Shown one piece after another: positions 44,963 to 54,352 of a DNA stretch of 64,000 nucleotides (positions within the stretch are counted from its first letter, which is position 1; every line of letters starts with the position of its first letter). Location of the stretch: contig NZ_JAFMOF010000001.1 in assembly GCF_017349075.1 (NCBI RefSeq), forward strand, positions 744,001 to 808,000. Reading direction: 5' to 3'. Under the pieces are notes generated by a model, which worked only from the letters and a program-made list of their open reading frames with translations, did no database searches and was not told the origin of the DNA. Source of the DNA: Streptomyces triculaminicus (GTDB taxonomy: Bacteria; Actinomycetota; Actinomycetes; Streptomycetales; Streptomycetaceae). A program made the position numbers and the translations under genes.

Positions 44963-45072
44963 CGTGGCGTCCCAGGCGGAGCCGTGCCCCACCACGGCAC
45001 CCGCCGACGGAGCACCACGGAGCACCCGGGACCAACCGGCCCACGCATCAACCCCCGAACAGAGGAGTAGCG

Positions 45073-45300
45073 ATGAACCGCACGACCACGATCGCCAAGA
45101 CGGCACGCGGCAGAAGGGCGCTCGCGATACTCGGCGTCGCCGCGGCCGCGGCGATCATCGGCGCCGTCCCGGCGGTCGCCGACGACGACCACCCGGCGGA
45201 CGAGACCGCCACCGTGCAGGCGCAGCGGGTCTTCGACGACCACCCCGCCGGCGGCGGTGACGACCACCCTGACGCCGTCTCGTACGACCGCATCGGCTGA
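45073..45300 (+). CDS. Secreted peptide with three DDHP motifs
   Basis: The ATG at 45073 follows GAGGAG. The 75-residue product has an Arg-rich N-terminus, a hydrophobic core (ALAILGVAAAAAIIGAV) and a probable cleavage site after AVA (residue 36). The mature part of about 39 residues has DDHP at positions 38-41, 55-58 and 63-66, and no cysteines. The same DDHP core is repeated four times in the cytoplasmic AfsS-like protein 650 bases upstream. I know of no characterised family. It could be an extracellular signal, a metal-binding peptide or a diverged duplicate of the AfsS repeats fused to a signal peptide. Confidence 0.78.
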   Translation: MNRTTTIAKTARGRRALAILGVAAAAAIIGAVPAVADDDHPADETATVQAQRVFDDHPAGGGDDHPDAVSYDRIG

Positions 45301-45310
45301 CGACGGGCAG

Positions 45311-45340
45311 GCCGGACGGGCCGAGGGGAGCCCGTCCGGC
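45311..45340 (+). terminator. Perfect 11-bp hairpin after the secreted peptide gene
   Basis: GCCGGACGGGC and GCCCGTCCGGC pair around CGAGGGGA, ten bases after the stop codon. Confidence 0.85.
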
Positions 45341-45381
45341 TGTTGAACGCCGAGCGCCTGAGCCCTGCCCCAGGCGGCGCC

Positions 45382-47016
45382 CTAAGGCAGGTCCCTCAGC
45401 TTCCGCTTGAGCACCTTGCCCGCCGCGTTCCGTGGCAGCGACGGGACGAACTCCACCCCGCGCGGCACCTTGTAGTTGGCCATCTCGCGCCGCGCCCAGG
45501 CGATCAGCCGCTCCGCGGTGAGCTCCGGCTCCACCCCGGCACGCCGCACCACGAATGCCCTGCCGACCTCCCCCAGCCGCGCGTCCGGCATGCCGACGAC
45601 CGCGACCTCCGCGATTCCGGGATGCCGCGCCAGCACGCGCTCCACCTCGGCGGGGTACACGTTGAAGCCGCCGACGACGAACATGTCCTTCACCCGGTCG
45701 GTGATCCGGAGATTGCCCTCGCCATCGAGGACTCCGACGTCCCCGGTGTGCAGCCATCCCTCCCGGTCCACGGCCCGCGCCGTGGCCTCGGCGTCCTCGA
45801 AGTAGCCGGACATCACCTGGTAGCCGCGCACCAGGATCTCCCCCGCCCCGCCGGGCGGCAGCAGGGCCCCGTCGGCCCCCACCACCTTCACCTCGGTGCC
45901 CGGCACGGCCCGCCCCGACGTCGTCGCGACCTTCTCCGCCGGATCGCCTCGCCGGCACATGGTGACCAGCCCGGTGGCCTCGCTCATGCCGTAGGCGGTC
46001 AGCACCGTGGGCACGCCCAGTTCGCCGCGCAGCCGGTCGATCAGCGGCCGCGGCACGACCGCCGCCCCCGTCACGACCACCCGCAGCGACGAGAGGTCGT
46101 GCCCGCCCCTCGCCGGGTGGTCGAGCAGCGACTGGTAGAGCGTGGGCGGCCCCGGCAGCACGGTGATCCGCTCGGCCGCGACGGTGGCCAGCACGGCCTC
46201 CGGGGTGAAGACGGCCTGGGGAACCATCGTGGCCCCGCGCATCAGCGAGGCGATGACGCCCGCCTTGTAGCCGAAGGTGTGGAAGAACGGGTTGACGATC
46301 AGATAGTGGTCTCCTTCCCGCAGTCCGGCCAGCGTGCTCCAGTCCCCGAAGGCCCGCAGGGTCTGGGCGTGGGTGATGACGGCTCCCTTGGGCACCCCCG
46401 TGGTGCCCGAGGTGAAGAGGATGTCCGAGGGCGCGTCCGGGTCGACGGAGTCGGCCCGCGCCTGGACGGACCGGGCGGGCACCGCGTTCCCGGCGGCGAG
46501 GAACTCCTTCCAGCCGTGGAAGTCGGCGGGCGCGTCATCGGCCAGGACGACGACGTCCCGTAGCTCCGGCAACCCGGGCAGCGGGCCCGCCACCTCGGAT
46601 CCCGCTCCCGGTGCCGCTCCGGCTCCCGCCCTCGCCGCACTGCGCAGGGTGGCGACGTAGGAGGTACCGAGAAACGTGCCGGTGACGAAGAGCAGCCTGG
46701 CCCGGGTGCGCGCGAGCACCTGGACCGCCTCGGCGCCCTTGAAGCGGGTGTTGACCGGGACCAGCACCGCGCCGGCCGTCACGGCCCCCAGGGCGGAGAC
46801 GATCCAGTCCACCGTATTCGGTGCCCATACGGCGACCCGGTCACCCGCTTCGACCCCGAGGGCCAGGCACGCGGCGGCGGCCCGGTCGACCCGCTCGCCG
46901 AGCTCCCGGTACGTAAGGCGGGTGCGGCCGTCGACGACGGCCTCGCGATCGGCGTACCGGGCGGCCGCCGTATGGACGAGCCGGGGTATCGAGCCGAATT
47001 CCAGGTCACCGCGCAT
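45382..47016 (-). CDS. Acyl-CoA ligase (FadD3-like AMP-forming)
   Basis: The 544-residue protein is a class I adenylate-forming enzyme. It has the phosphate loop FTSGTTGVPKGAV, YGMSEATG, the hinge and core GWLHTGDVGVLD, and GGFNVYPAEVERVL near the C-terminal domain. The catalytic lysine lies in NAAGKVLKRKL. It activates a carboxylic acid to its CoA thioester. The overall pattern resembles FadD3, which activates the ring remnant in steroid catabolism, but specificity is not readable. It is divergent from the thiolase operon, and both share operator C. Confidence 0.9.
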   Translation of the reverse strand: MRGDLEFGSIPRLVHTAAARYADREAVVDGRTRLTYRELGERVDRAAAACLALGVEAGDRVAVWAPNTVDWIVSALGAVTAGAVLVPVNTRFKGAEAVQVLARTRARLLFVTGTFLGTSYVATLRSAARAGAGAAPGAGSEVAGPLPGLPELRDVVVLADDAPADFHGWKEFLAAGNAVPARSVQARADSVDPDAPSDILFTSGTTGVPKGAVITHAQTLRAFGDWSTLAGLREGDHYLIVNPFFHTFGYKAGVIASLMRGATMVPQAVFTPEAVLATVAAERITVLPGPPTLYQSLLDHPARGGHDLSSLRVVVTGAAVVPRPLIDRLRGELGVPTVLTAYGMSEATGLVTMCRRGDPAEKVATTSGRAVPGTEVKVVGADGALLPPGGAGEILVRGYQVMSGYFEDAEATARAVDREGWLHTGDVGVLDGEGNLRITDRVKDMFVVGGFNVYPAEVERVLARHPGIAEVAVVGMPDARLGEVGRAFVVRRAGVEPELTAERLIAWARREMANYKVPRGVEFVPSLPRNAAGKVLKRKLRDLP

Positions 47017-47076
47017 CGCACGCCCTCCCGGGCCCCAGGCGTCGCCCGGCGCCCCGTACCCGGCATCCCCATGAGC

Positions 47077-47091
47077 TGACTGTTCGTCAGA
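47077..47091. promoter_or_regulatory. Operator C: CTGACTGTTCGTCAG
   Basis: One mismatch from the palindrome seen at sites A and B, centred between the divergent acyl-CoA ligase and thiolase genes. Confidence 0.75.
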
Positions 47092-47142
47092 TTAGCGATA
47101 CCCTTCCGCGCTGTCAGCAGGACCAGCAGTCCGGAGGCCGCG

Positions 47143-48294
47143 ATGACGGCAACGCTCAAGGACACCACTGCGATCGTCGGCATAGGTCAGACCCCCTTCG
47201 CCCGACAACTCCCCGAATCCGAGAAAACCCTGGCCTGTCGCGCCGTCCTCGCCGCGCTGGACGACGCCGGCATCCCCCCTTCCCAGGTCGACGCCTTCGC
47301 CTCGTACACCATGGAGGAGACCGACGAGGTCGAGCTCGCCAAGGCCATCGGCGCGGGCGACGCGACCTTCTTCTCCCGCGTCGGCTACGGCGGCGGCGGT
47401 TCCTGCGCCACCGTCGCGCACCTCGCCGCCGCGATCACCACCGGTCAGGCGACCGTCGGCGTGGCCTGGCGCTCACGCAAGCGCGGCTCCGGCCCGCGCC
47501 CGTGGACCGAGACCCGGGCCCAGCTCCCCACCCCGGCCCAGTGGACCCGCCCCTATGGACTCCTGCGCCCGGTGGACGAGATCGCGATGCTCGCCCGCCG
47601 CTATATGCACGAGTACGGCGCCACCCGGGACCACCTCTTCGACGTCGCTCTGGCCTGCCGCAACCGCGCCAACCAGAATCCCGCCGCGATGATGTACGAC
47701 CGTCCGCTGACCCGCGAGATGTACATGACCTCGCGCTGGATCAGCGATCCGCTCTGCCTCTTCGACAACTGCCTGGAAACGGACGGCGCACTGGCCTGCG
47801 TCGTCGTCTCCGCCGACCGCGCACGCGACTGCCGCCGCGCCCCCGTGTATGTGCACTCCGCCGCCCAGGGGCTGCCCGCCCAGCACCACGGCATGGTCAA
47901 CTACTGGACCGACGACCCGCTGACCGGCCCCTCCTGGGCCGCCGCCCGGCAGCTGTGGAAGCACGCCGACTTCGGCCCCGCCGACGTCCATGTGGCCCAG
48001 ATCTACGACGCGTTCACCCCGCTGATCCCGCTCTCGCTCGAGGGCTACGGCTTCTGCGGGCGCGGCGAGGGCGCGGCCTTCTCCGAGGGCGGCGCCCTCG
48101 AGATCGGCGGCCGGCTGCCCATCAACACCGGTGGCGGCGGGCTGAGCGAGGCCTACGTCCATGGCTTCAACCTCATCACCGAAGGTGTCCGGCAACTCCG
48201 CGGCAGCTCCACCGCGCAGGTGCCCGGCGCCACGACGTGCCTGGTCACGGCGGGCGAGGGCGTCCCCACTTCGGCACTTCTGCTGAGGAGTTGA
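47143..48294 (+). CDS. Ltp-type thiolase or retro-aldolase
   Basis: The 383-residue protein follows the lipid-transfer-protein thiolase group: AIVGIGQTPFARQLPESE, GYGGGGSCATVAHLAAAI, QIYDAFTPLIPLSLEGYGFC and LPINTGGGGLSEAYVHGFN. The DAFTP Tyr/Asp region is where Ltp2-type aldolases carry their catalytic tyrosines. Ltp2 cleaves side chains from CoA esters by retro-aldol reaction and works in complex with an OB-fold DUF35 protein. The gene for such a protein follows directly at 48295. Acyl transfer is the alternative reaction. Confidence 0.87.
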   Translation: MTATLKDTTAIVGIGQTPFARQLPESEKTLACRAVLAALDDAGIPPSQVDAFASYTMEETDEVELAKAIGAGDATFFSRVGYGGGGSCATVAHLAAAITTGQATVGVAWRSRKRGSGPRPWTETRAQLPTPAQWTRPYGLLRPVDEIAMLARRYMHEYGATRDHLFDVALACRNRANQNPAAMMYDRPLTREMYMTSRWISDPLCLFDNCLETDGALACVVVSADRARDCRRAPVYVHSAAQGLPAQHHGMVNYWTDDPLTGPSWAAARQLWKHADFGPADVHVAQIYDAFTPLIPLSLEGYGFCGRGEGAAFSEGGALEIGGRLPINTGGGGLSEAYVHGFNLITEGVRQLRGSSTAQVPGATTCLVTAGEGVPTSALLLRS

Positions 48295-48765
48295 GTGCTC
48301 ATGTCCTCCATGATGAGGGGCACCACTGACAACGGGCCGCTGCTGCCCGTGGCGGACGCGGACGGCCTGCCGTTCTGGGAGTACGCCGCACGTGGTGAGC
48401 TGCGCGTTCAGGCCTGCGCGGACTGTCACGCGCCGCGTTTCCCGCCCCGCCCCTGCTGCCCCGGCTGCGGTTCGTTCGCCACCGAGTGGCGCCGGATGTC
48501 CGGGCGCGGGCACATCTGGTCGTACGTCCTGCCCCATCCGCCTCTCCTGCCCGCGTACGCCGCACAGGTGCCGTACAACGTCGTCATCGTGGAGCTCGCC
48601 GACTCCCCCGGCATCCGTCTGGTCGGCAATGTGGTGGCGGCGGCCGATGCCGGCCTCGGCTCGGTACCGCCCTCGCGGCTGCGGATCGGCGCTCCCGTCA
48701 CGGCGGTGTTCGCCGAGGTCGCGCCCGGCGTCACCGTGCCGCGCTGGATCCTGGAGGGCCGATGA
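48295..48765 (+). CDS. Zn-ribbon OB-fold (DUF35) partner protein
   Basis: The 156-residue protein has an N-terminal zinc ribbon (QACADCHAPRFPPRPCCPGCG) and an OB-fold (GRGHIWSYVLPHPP, PYNVVIVELADSPGIRLVGN). The GTG at 48295 sits next to the thiolase stop, with GAGGAG upstream. An ATG at 48301 is possible. DUF35 proteins bind Ltp-type thiolases and shape their acyl-CoA site. The stop overlaps the crotonase start as ATGA, so all three are coupled. Confidence 0.9.
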   Translation: MLMSSMMRGTTDNGPLLPVADADGLPFWEYAARGELRVQACADCHAPRFPPRPCCPGCGSFATEWRRMSGRGHIWSYVLPHPPLLPAYAAQVPYNVVIVELADSPGIRLVGNVVAAADAGLGSVPPSRLRIGAPVTAVFAEVAPGVTVPRWILEGR

Positions 48766-49529
48766 CCGTCCGCACCGACGTCCGGCCGGACGGGGTCGCG
48801 CTCGTCACGCTGGACCGGCCCGAACGCCACAACGCCATCGACCTCCCCACGGCCGCCCGGCTGAAGCGGCTGTGGGGCGAGTTCCGCCGCGACGACGGCG
48901 TCCGGGCCGTCGTGCTGACCGGTGCGGGGGACCGCGCCTTCTGCACGGGCATCGACCGCTCGGCGGACGTCCCGCAGCCCGGCTCCCCGTACTCCCTGGA
49001 CGACCCTCTCCTGGACGTCGGCCCCAAGGCCGCCGACCTGTGGAAACCGGTCGTGGCGGCCGTCGGCGGCATGGCCTGCGGCGGGGCGTTCTACCTGCTG
49101 GGCGAGTCGGAGTTCCTCGTCGCCTCCGAGAACGCGACCTTCTTCGACCCCCACACCTCGTACGGCATGGTCAGCGCCTACGAGTCCCTTCACATGGCCC
49201 AGCGCATGCCGTTCGGCGAGGCCGCGCGCATGGCGCTGACGGGCACGGCCGAGCGCCTCTCCGCCCGCCGCGCGTACGACATCGGGCTGGTCTCGGAGCT
49301 CACCCCGCCGGGCGAGGCCGTGGCCTCGGCCCTGCGCGTGGCGGCCGTGATCGCCGCCTGTCCGACCGAGGCGGTCCAGGGCACCGTGCGCGCCCTGTGG
49401 GCGGCCAAGGAGGCCGCCCGCGCGCACGCCTTCGCCCTGGCCCCCCACCTCGTCTCGCTGGGGAGCCTGCCGCCGGCGGACCAGGCGGCACGCTTCGCCG
49501 CCCGCACCCGCGACCACCGGGTGCGGTGA
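48762..49529 (+). CDS. Enoyl-CoA hydratase/isomerase (crotonase)
   Basis: The 255-residue protein has the crotonase blocks VALVTLDRPERHNAIDLPTA, VVLTGAGDRAFCTGIDRSAD and VVAAVGGMACGGAFYLLGES, which form the oxyanion hole. The usual catalytic Glu pair region is replaced by ENATFFDPHTSYGMVSAYES, so the reaction may not be simple hydration. It is the last gene of the thiolase-DUF35-crotonase operon. Confidence 0.9.
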   Translation: MTVRTDVRPDGVALVTLDRPERHNAIDLPTAARLKRLWGEFRRDDGVRAVVLTGAGDRAFCTGIDRSADVPQPGSPYSLDDPLLDVGPKAADLWKPVVAAVGGMACGGAFYLLGESEFLVASENATFFDPHTSYGMVSAYESLHMAQRMPFGEAARMALTGTAERLSARRAYDIGLVSELTPPGEAVASALRVAAVIAACPTEAVQGTVRALWAAKEAARAHAFALAPHLVSLGSLPPADQAARFAARTRDHRVR

Positions 49530-49539
49530 CCGCGGGCCG

Positions 49540-52080
49540 TCACCGCCGCGACAGACCCGTCCCCTTCGCCGCGTCCAGCGCGTAGACGCACCGGTCCTTG
49601 CTGCACGCGTAGACGACGCCGGCGGCCGCCACCGGCGAGCCGGTGATCTCGCCGCCCGTGGCCAGCTTCCAGCGGAGCTGCCCGCCCGCCGCGTCCACCG
49701 TGTAGAGACAGTGGTCGGCCGAGCCGAAGTGGACCCTGCCGTCGGCGACGACGGGGGCCCCGACGATCTCGCCACCCGCCGCGAACCGCCACCTGGGCGT
49801 GCCCGTGACGGCGTCCAGCGTGTACAGCGCGCTGCCGCTGCCCAGGTGCACCGCCCCGGCCGAGACCAGCACCGGCTCGGTCGACTGGCGGGCCTCGGTG
49901 GCGATACGCCAGCGGTCCCGACCGGTCGTCGCATCCAGGGCGTACACCGTGCCCAGGTAGTCGGCGATGTAGACGCCGCCGCCGGTCACCGCGGGCCCGG
50001 AGGCGAACGCGGGCGCGCTCAGGAACACCGCCGGCGCCTCGAAGCGCCAGCGCACGTCGCCCCGCGCCACGTCGATCGCGAGGACGCGCGTCCCGGCGGC
50101 GACGTAGACGACGCCGTCGGGCGCCTGCAGCAGCCGCACCGGCACGCCGCCGCAGGCCGCCGTGTCGCCCACGGGGTACGACCAGCGCTCCACGCCCGTG
50201 CGGGCCTCGAGCGCGCGCAGCCGCGCGTCGGCCCACACGTACACCGTGCCGTCGTGGACGACCGGCCCGCAGTCGGGGGTCTCGAAGTCGGTCTGCGCCC
50301 CGCTCATCTCCCACAGCAGCTCGCCGTTGGCGGCCTCCCACGCCTGGACGCCGCCGCCACGGGTGCCCGTGACCACGGTGCCCCGGTCGGCCTTGAGGGA
50401 GTACACCCACCCGTCGGTCGCCAGCCGCCACCGTTCCGTACCGTCGGCGGCGTCGAGCGCGTAGAGGGTCGGGCCGTCGGAGGCGTGTATGCGGCCGTCG
50501 GCGACGGCCATGGCCCAGGCCACGTCGCGGGTCTTGAACTGCCGTCGTCCGCTGGCCACATCGAGGGCGTGGACCTCGAAGGACGTGACGTACAGCAGGT
50601 CCTCGGAGACGACGGGGGTGCCCCACACGTCGTTGGACATGCGGAACCGCCACGGCCGCCAACGTCCCGGGGTCTCCTGGGTGTTGGCGCCGCTGTCCGG
50701 CGTCGCTTCCGGCGCGGGCGCCGGCGGCTGGGCGGGCACGGCCGCCATGGGCGAGCCGGCCGGGGGGCGTACCCAGCCGGTCGTGGAGCTCGCGCCCGTA
50801 CGGTCGAGCGGATCGCGGGCGTCGGCGACGCGCGGCCCCGGCCCGATCGGCACCTGCGAGCCCGCCAGCCGGACGGTCCCGTCGGGCGCGGCGGCCGCCG
50901 GGACGGCGGCGTGCCGGCCCTGCGGGCTGATGGGGGCCACCCCGGAGCGTGCGGCGTGCGGACCGCTCAGCCCGCCCCGGGGGTCGGGCGCACCCACGGC
51001 GGACCGGCCGGCGACCGGGCCGCTCGCATGGCCGTCGCCCCAGCCGGCCGGGGCGCGGCCGCCCGACGGCTCGTAGGCCGGCTCGGGGGTGCGGGCGGGA
51101 GTCGGCGGCTGGGCGGGCCGGGGCGGCACGCTCGACCGGCTCCGGCCGCCGCCACGGGCCCCTCCGGCGGCGGGCGGGCGGTGCCCGGCCCGGCGCTGCT
51201 CGATCAGGGAGACGGCGTTGTCGGGCAGCCACGCGGAGGCCGTGCCGCTGTCGTCGTCCCCGCCGGAGGCGAACAGGTGCGGGGCGAGCTGGGACTGCAG
51301 GTCGGCCGGGCTGGGGCGGCTCTCCGCCGCCATCTGCATGCAGGAGTCGATGAGCGGTCGCAGCTCGTCCGGCAGGCCGCTCAGGTCCGGGCCCTCCCTG
51401 AGCAGCATGAAGACCGTCTCGACGGGGTTGGCGCCATGGAAGGGGGCGTGCCCGGTCGCGGCGAAGACCAGCGTGGAGCCCAGGGAGAAGATGTCGCTGG
51501 CGCCCGTGACGCTGCGGGAATCGCGCGCCTGTTCGGGTGACATGTACGCGGGGGTGCCGACGGCCACATTGGTCATGGTCAGTCGCGTGTTGGAGACACC
51601 CGACGCGATGCCGAAGTCGATGACCCGCGGACCGTCCTCCACCACGAGCACGTTCGACGGCTTGAGGTCGCGGTGCACGAGCCCGGCGCCGTGGATGGAC
51701 TGCAGCGCCTCCGCGATGCCGGCGGCCAGCCAGCGCACGGCCTGGGCCGGGAGCGGCCCGCACTCATTGACTATCTCCTCGAGCGAGGGCGCAGGGACGT
51801 ACGCGGTGGCCAGCCAGGGCACGGCCGCCCGCGGATCGGCGTCCACGACGGCGGCGGTGTAGAAACCGCTGACCGCACGAGCCGCTTCCACCTCACGGGT
51901 GAAGCGGACGCGGAAGAGCTGGTCCTCCGCGAGCTCCGTACGCACCGTCTTGATCGCCACGCGCCGGCCGGACGCCGAGCGGGCGAGATAGACCAGCCCC
52001 ATGCCGCCGGCACCGAGTCGGCCGAGCACCTCGAACGGGCCGATCCGTCTCGGGTCGTGCTGCGTAAGCTGCTCCACCAC
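49540..52080 (-). CDS. afsK: Serine/threonine kinase AfsK with PQQ propeller
   Basis: The N-terminal kinase domain (residues 14-270) has [12 protein letters not shown], Lys44 in [12 protein letters not shown] (Asp138), VIDFGIA and [12 protein letters not shown] Pro/Ala/Gly-rich linker of about 200 residues leads to a C-terminal beta-propeller of PQQ-type repeats ([40 protein letters not shown]). S. coelicolor AfsK has this exact architecture. It phosphorylates AfsR and also acts on polar growth. I use the GTG at 52080 ([20 protein letters not shown]), matching the known N-terminus. In S. coelicolor it lies close to afsS and afsR, whereas here catabolic genes lie between. Confidence 0.94.
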   Translation of the reverse strand: MVEQLTQHDPRRIGPFEVLGRLGAGGMGLVYLARSASGRRVAIKTVRTELAEDQLFRVRFTREVEAARAVSGFYTAAVVDADPRAAVPWLATAYVPAPSLEEIVNECGPLPAQAVRWLAAGIAEALQSIHGAGLVHRDLKPSNVLVVEDGPRVIDFGIASGVSNTRLTMTNVAVGTPAYMSPEQARDSRSVTGASDIFSLGSTLVFAATGHAPFHGANPVETVFMLLREGPDLSGLPDELRPLIDSCMQMAAESRPSPADLQSQLAPHLFASGGDDDSGTASAWLPDNAVSLIEQRRAGHRPPAAGGARGGGRSRSSVPPRPAQPPTPARTPEPAYEPSGGRAPAGWGDGHASGPVAGRSAVGAPDPRGGLSGPHAARSGVAPISPQGRHAAVPAAAAPDGTVRLAGSQVPIGPGPRVADARDPLDRTGASSTTGWVRPPAGSPMAAVPAQPPAPAPEATPDSGANTQETPGRWRPWRFRMSNDVWGTPVVSEDLLYVTSFEVHALDVASGRRQFKTRDVAWAMAVADGRIHASDGPTLYALDAADGTERWRLATDGWVYSLKADRGTVVTGTRGGGVQAWEAANGELLWEMSGAQTDFETPDCGPVVHDGTVYVWADARLRALEARTGVERWSYPVGDTAACGGVPVRLLQAPDGVVYVAAGTRVLAIDVARGDVRWRFEAPAVFLSAPAFASGPAVTGGGVYIADYLGTVYALDATTGRDRWRIATEARQSTEPVLVSAGAVHLGSGSALYTLDAVTGTPRWRFAAGGEIVGAPVVADGRVHFGSADHCLYTVDAAGGQLRWKLATGGEITGSPVAAAGVVYACSKDRCVYALDAAKGTGLSRR

Positions 52081-52321
52081 TGACCTGCCACCTCCCCGTG
52101 GGGGCTTGAAGAGTTTCAGCCCCGTGCAGCGTCTCACCGCGAAATTATCCCGGGGTACGCACCCTGATTCTTCCTGGCGAAGCCCCCGGTTGCGAACCCG
52201 GGGCACGCTTCGCCGTGTCTCCGCCATATCCGGTCATATGCCATCACATGCGGATCACTCACCCCTACACCCCCTCCTCACCTCGCGTTTTTCTCCCCTC
52301 CCCCGTCCCGCCCAGCCCCGG

Positions 52322-53134
52322 CTACCCCTGTCCCGGCCCGGTGACGTCGGAGACATCGATGACGGCGAAGTCGGCCCCCTGGTCGTCGGCGAGCACGGCG
52401 AAGCGCCCGTAGGGCGTCTCCTGCGGATCCCGGCGGACCCGGCCGCGCAGACGCAGCGCCGTGCGCACCGTGTCGTCGCAGTCCTCGACGACGAAGTAGA
52501 CGAGGAAGTGGGCGGGCATCTCCTGAGGGAACCGACCGTCCATGACGGCCCGGCCCACCACGGCGTTCTCCGGGGCGGCGGCCTTTCCGGCGGGCGTCCA
52601 TATCGCGAACTCGATGCCCGCCTCGTCGCTCACGTCATGGGTGCTGAAGCCGAAGACCGCCTCGTAGAAGGGGTCGATCGCCTTGACGTCCCAGGTGAAC
52701 ACCTCGGCCCAGCCGAACGAGCCGGGCTCGCCCCGCTTCTCGAAGCCCTTGTGGCTGCCCGCCTGCCAGACCCCGAACACCGCCCCTCCGGGGTCGACGG
52801 CCATGAGCATCGTGCCGAACGGGCCGACCGCCATCGGCCCCATGATGATCTGCCCGCCCGCGGCCCGGATCCGGTCCGCCGTGGCGGCGGCGTCGGCGGA
52901 GGCGAAGTAGACGGACCAGGCCGTCGGCATCCGGCCGTCGGGCTTGGGCGCGAGCGCCGCGACGTTCTTCCCGTCGTGGAAGGCCTGGGTGTAGTGGCCG
53001 TACTCGCCGCCGCTGTCCTGGAAGGTCCAGCCGAGGAGTTCGCCGTAGAACCGCTTGCCGGCCTCGACGTCGGACAGCATCACATCCGCCCAGCAGGGCA
53101 CGCCTTCCTGGATTCCGTCCGTGGCTGTGCTCAT
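52322..53134 (-). CDS. Two-domain VOC (glyoxalase/bleomycin-resistance fold) protein
   Basis: The 270-residue protein has two VOC modules. The first (residues 10-130) has PCWADVMLSDVEAGKRFYGE and DPGGAVFGVWQ. The second (140-265) has GWAEVFTWDVKAIDPFYEAV and DDQGADFAVIDVSD. This two-module form is common in Streptomyces and carries no fixed activity. Some relatives bind hydrophobic drugs. It is a single gene, divergent from the TetR gene at 53461. Confidence 0.9.
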   Translation of the reverse strand: MSTATDGIQEGVPCWADVMLSDVEAGKRFYGELLGWTFQDSGGEYGHYTQAFHDGKNVAALAPKPDGRMPTAWSVYFASADAAATADRIRAAGGQIIMGPMAVGPFGTMLMAVDPGGAVFGVWQAGSHKGFEKRGEPGSFGWAEVFTWDVKAIDPFYEAVFGFSTHDVSDEAGIEFAIWTPAGKAAAPENAVVGRAVMDGRFPQEMPAHFLVYFVVEDCDDTVRTALRLRGRVRRDPQETPYGRFAVLADDQGADFAVIDVSDVTGPGQG

Positions 53135-53460
53135 GGTCGGCTCCTTCCCGCGCGACCGGACTGCGCGACCGGGCTGTGCGAGGTGGACACGACACCCGGC
53201 GCACCGGGTGTTCTCGCTGCCACGGTAAGGGGCTTTCCCCGATCCCGCGCGGCCTGTGGACAGCGCCGGGAATGGGCCTGTGGATATCCGCGTCTACAGC
53301 TTGTTCATAGGACAATTCACCGGTACGGGCCAATCCGGTTCAACTGTCTTCCCGGGCTCTCACAACGGCTCTGACCTGCGGTTGTACCCCACCGCAGACC
53401 CCCGCCCCCATTTGCATGCGGCCGAATCGCGCTCCGATCACCCCTCGGTAAGCTGACGGC
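53135..53460. other. 326-base divergent promoter region
   Basis: There is no gene here. It holds an inverted repeat at 53377-53398 near the TetR start and two sequences one mismatch from a DnaA box (CTGTGGACA at 53254 and TGTGGATAT at 53280). The latter are probably chance. Confidence 0.6.
53377..53398. promoter_or_regulatory. Inverted repeat upstream of the TetR gene
   Basis: CTGCGGT and ACCGCAG are perfect 7-bp arms separated by eight bases, 63 bases before the start. It may be an autoregulatory site. Confidence 0.45.
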
Positions 53461-54108
53461 ATGACAGGACAAGTACGCACCGTCGACGGCCGGGTGGCCG
53501 GTCGGCGCGGCCAGGCGACGCGGCAGAAGCTGCTCGACTGCCTCAGTGAAATGCTCAGCTCCTCGCCCTACCGGGATGTCAAGGTCATCGACGTCGCCCG
53601 CAGGGCCGGCACCTCACCCGCGACCTTCTACCAGTACTTCCCCGACGTCGAGGGCGCCGTCCTCGAGATCGCGGAGGAAATGGCGAAGGAAGGCGCAAGC
53701 CTGACCGAATTCGTCGCAGGGCGCTCATGGGTGGGCAGGTCCGGCTGGCAGACGGCCGAGGAACTCGTCGACGGCTTCCTGGCCTTCTGGCGGAAGCACG
53801 ACGCGATCCTCCGCGTCGTCGATCTCGGGGCGGCCGAGGGCGACAAGCGGTTCTACAAGATCCGCATGAAGATCCTCAACGCCGTCACCAACTCCCTGAC
53901 GGACTCCGTCAAGGAGCTCCAGGCCAAGAACAAGGTGGACAAGGACGTCAACCCGGCCGCCGTGGCCGGCGCGCTCGTCGCCATGCTCGCCGCCGTGGCC
54001 TCGCACCAGAAGGGCTTCCAGAGCTGGGGCGTCAAGCAGGCCGAGCTCAAGCCCAACCTGGCGCTCCTGGTGCACCTGGGCATCACGGGCAAGAAGCCGA
54101 CCAAGTAA
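53461..54108 (+). CDS. TetR family regulator, candidate controller of the CoA-ester genes
   Basis: The 215-residue protein begins with a TetR helix-turn-helix (RQKLLDCLSEMLSSSPYRDV, DVARRAGTSPATFYQYFPDV). A helical ligand domain follows (VDGFLAFWRKHDAILRVVDL, AVAGALVAMLAAVASHQKGF). It lies inside the run of CoA-ester catabolic genes and is the only TetR gene there. A degenerate copy of the shared palindrome (CTGACGGCATGACAG) overlaps its own start. The link to the regulon is inferred from position. Confidence 0.9.
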   Translation: MTGQVRTVDGRVAGRRGQATRQKLLDCLSEMLSSSPYRDVKVIDVARRAGTSPATFYQYFPDVEGAVLEIAEEMAKEGASLTEFVAGRSWVGRSGWQTAEELVDGFLAFWRKHDAILRVVDLGAAEGDKRFYKIRMKILNAVTNSLTDSVKELQAKNKVDKDVNPAAVAGALVAMLAAVASHQKGFQSWGVKQAELKPNLALLVHLGITGKKPTK

Positions 54109-54352
54109 CGCCCGGAGCCGCCGGCCGAACAGGCCCCGGCGCACGGCGATCCGGCGCGGGAGCGCCGCACCACGCACGTCCTGTCATCGCAGCGGCGGGC
54201 CGCTCGGGCTCGGCCCCGTGCGGCCCGCCGCGGTGCGACGCGTCAGCGGACGCCGCTCGCGCGTTCGCCTACTCCGCACCGCACCCACCGCGCTCGCCCT
54301 CCGCGCCCGTCGCCCGCGTCCGCTCACCGCGGCTGTCGCCCGCTCACCGCGA

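Larger units (their letters stand above)
44421..45072. other. 652-base gap holding hairpins and a G-run array
   Basis: No convincing gene lies here. The GTG frame 44470-44766 (Gly/Asn-rich) and the minus-strand Pro-rich frame 44230-44901 follow the repeat composition. The gap contains a hairpin, the G-run array, a second strong hairpin and the promoter and ribosome site (GAGGAG) of the secreted peptide gene. Confidence 0.7.

Noticed and set aside
53254..53288. Two near-DnaA boxes, suggesting an origin or plasmid replicon
   Set aside because: Only two imperfect sites and no replication genes nearby, so chance is more likely.
53453..53467. CTGACGGCATGACAG over the TetR start as an eighth operator
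   Set aside because: The right half has three mismatches and no symmetry. It is kept only as a weak hint of autoregulation.
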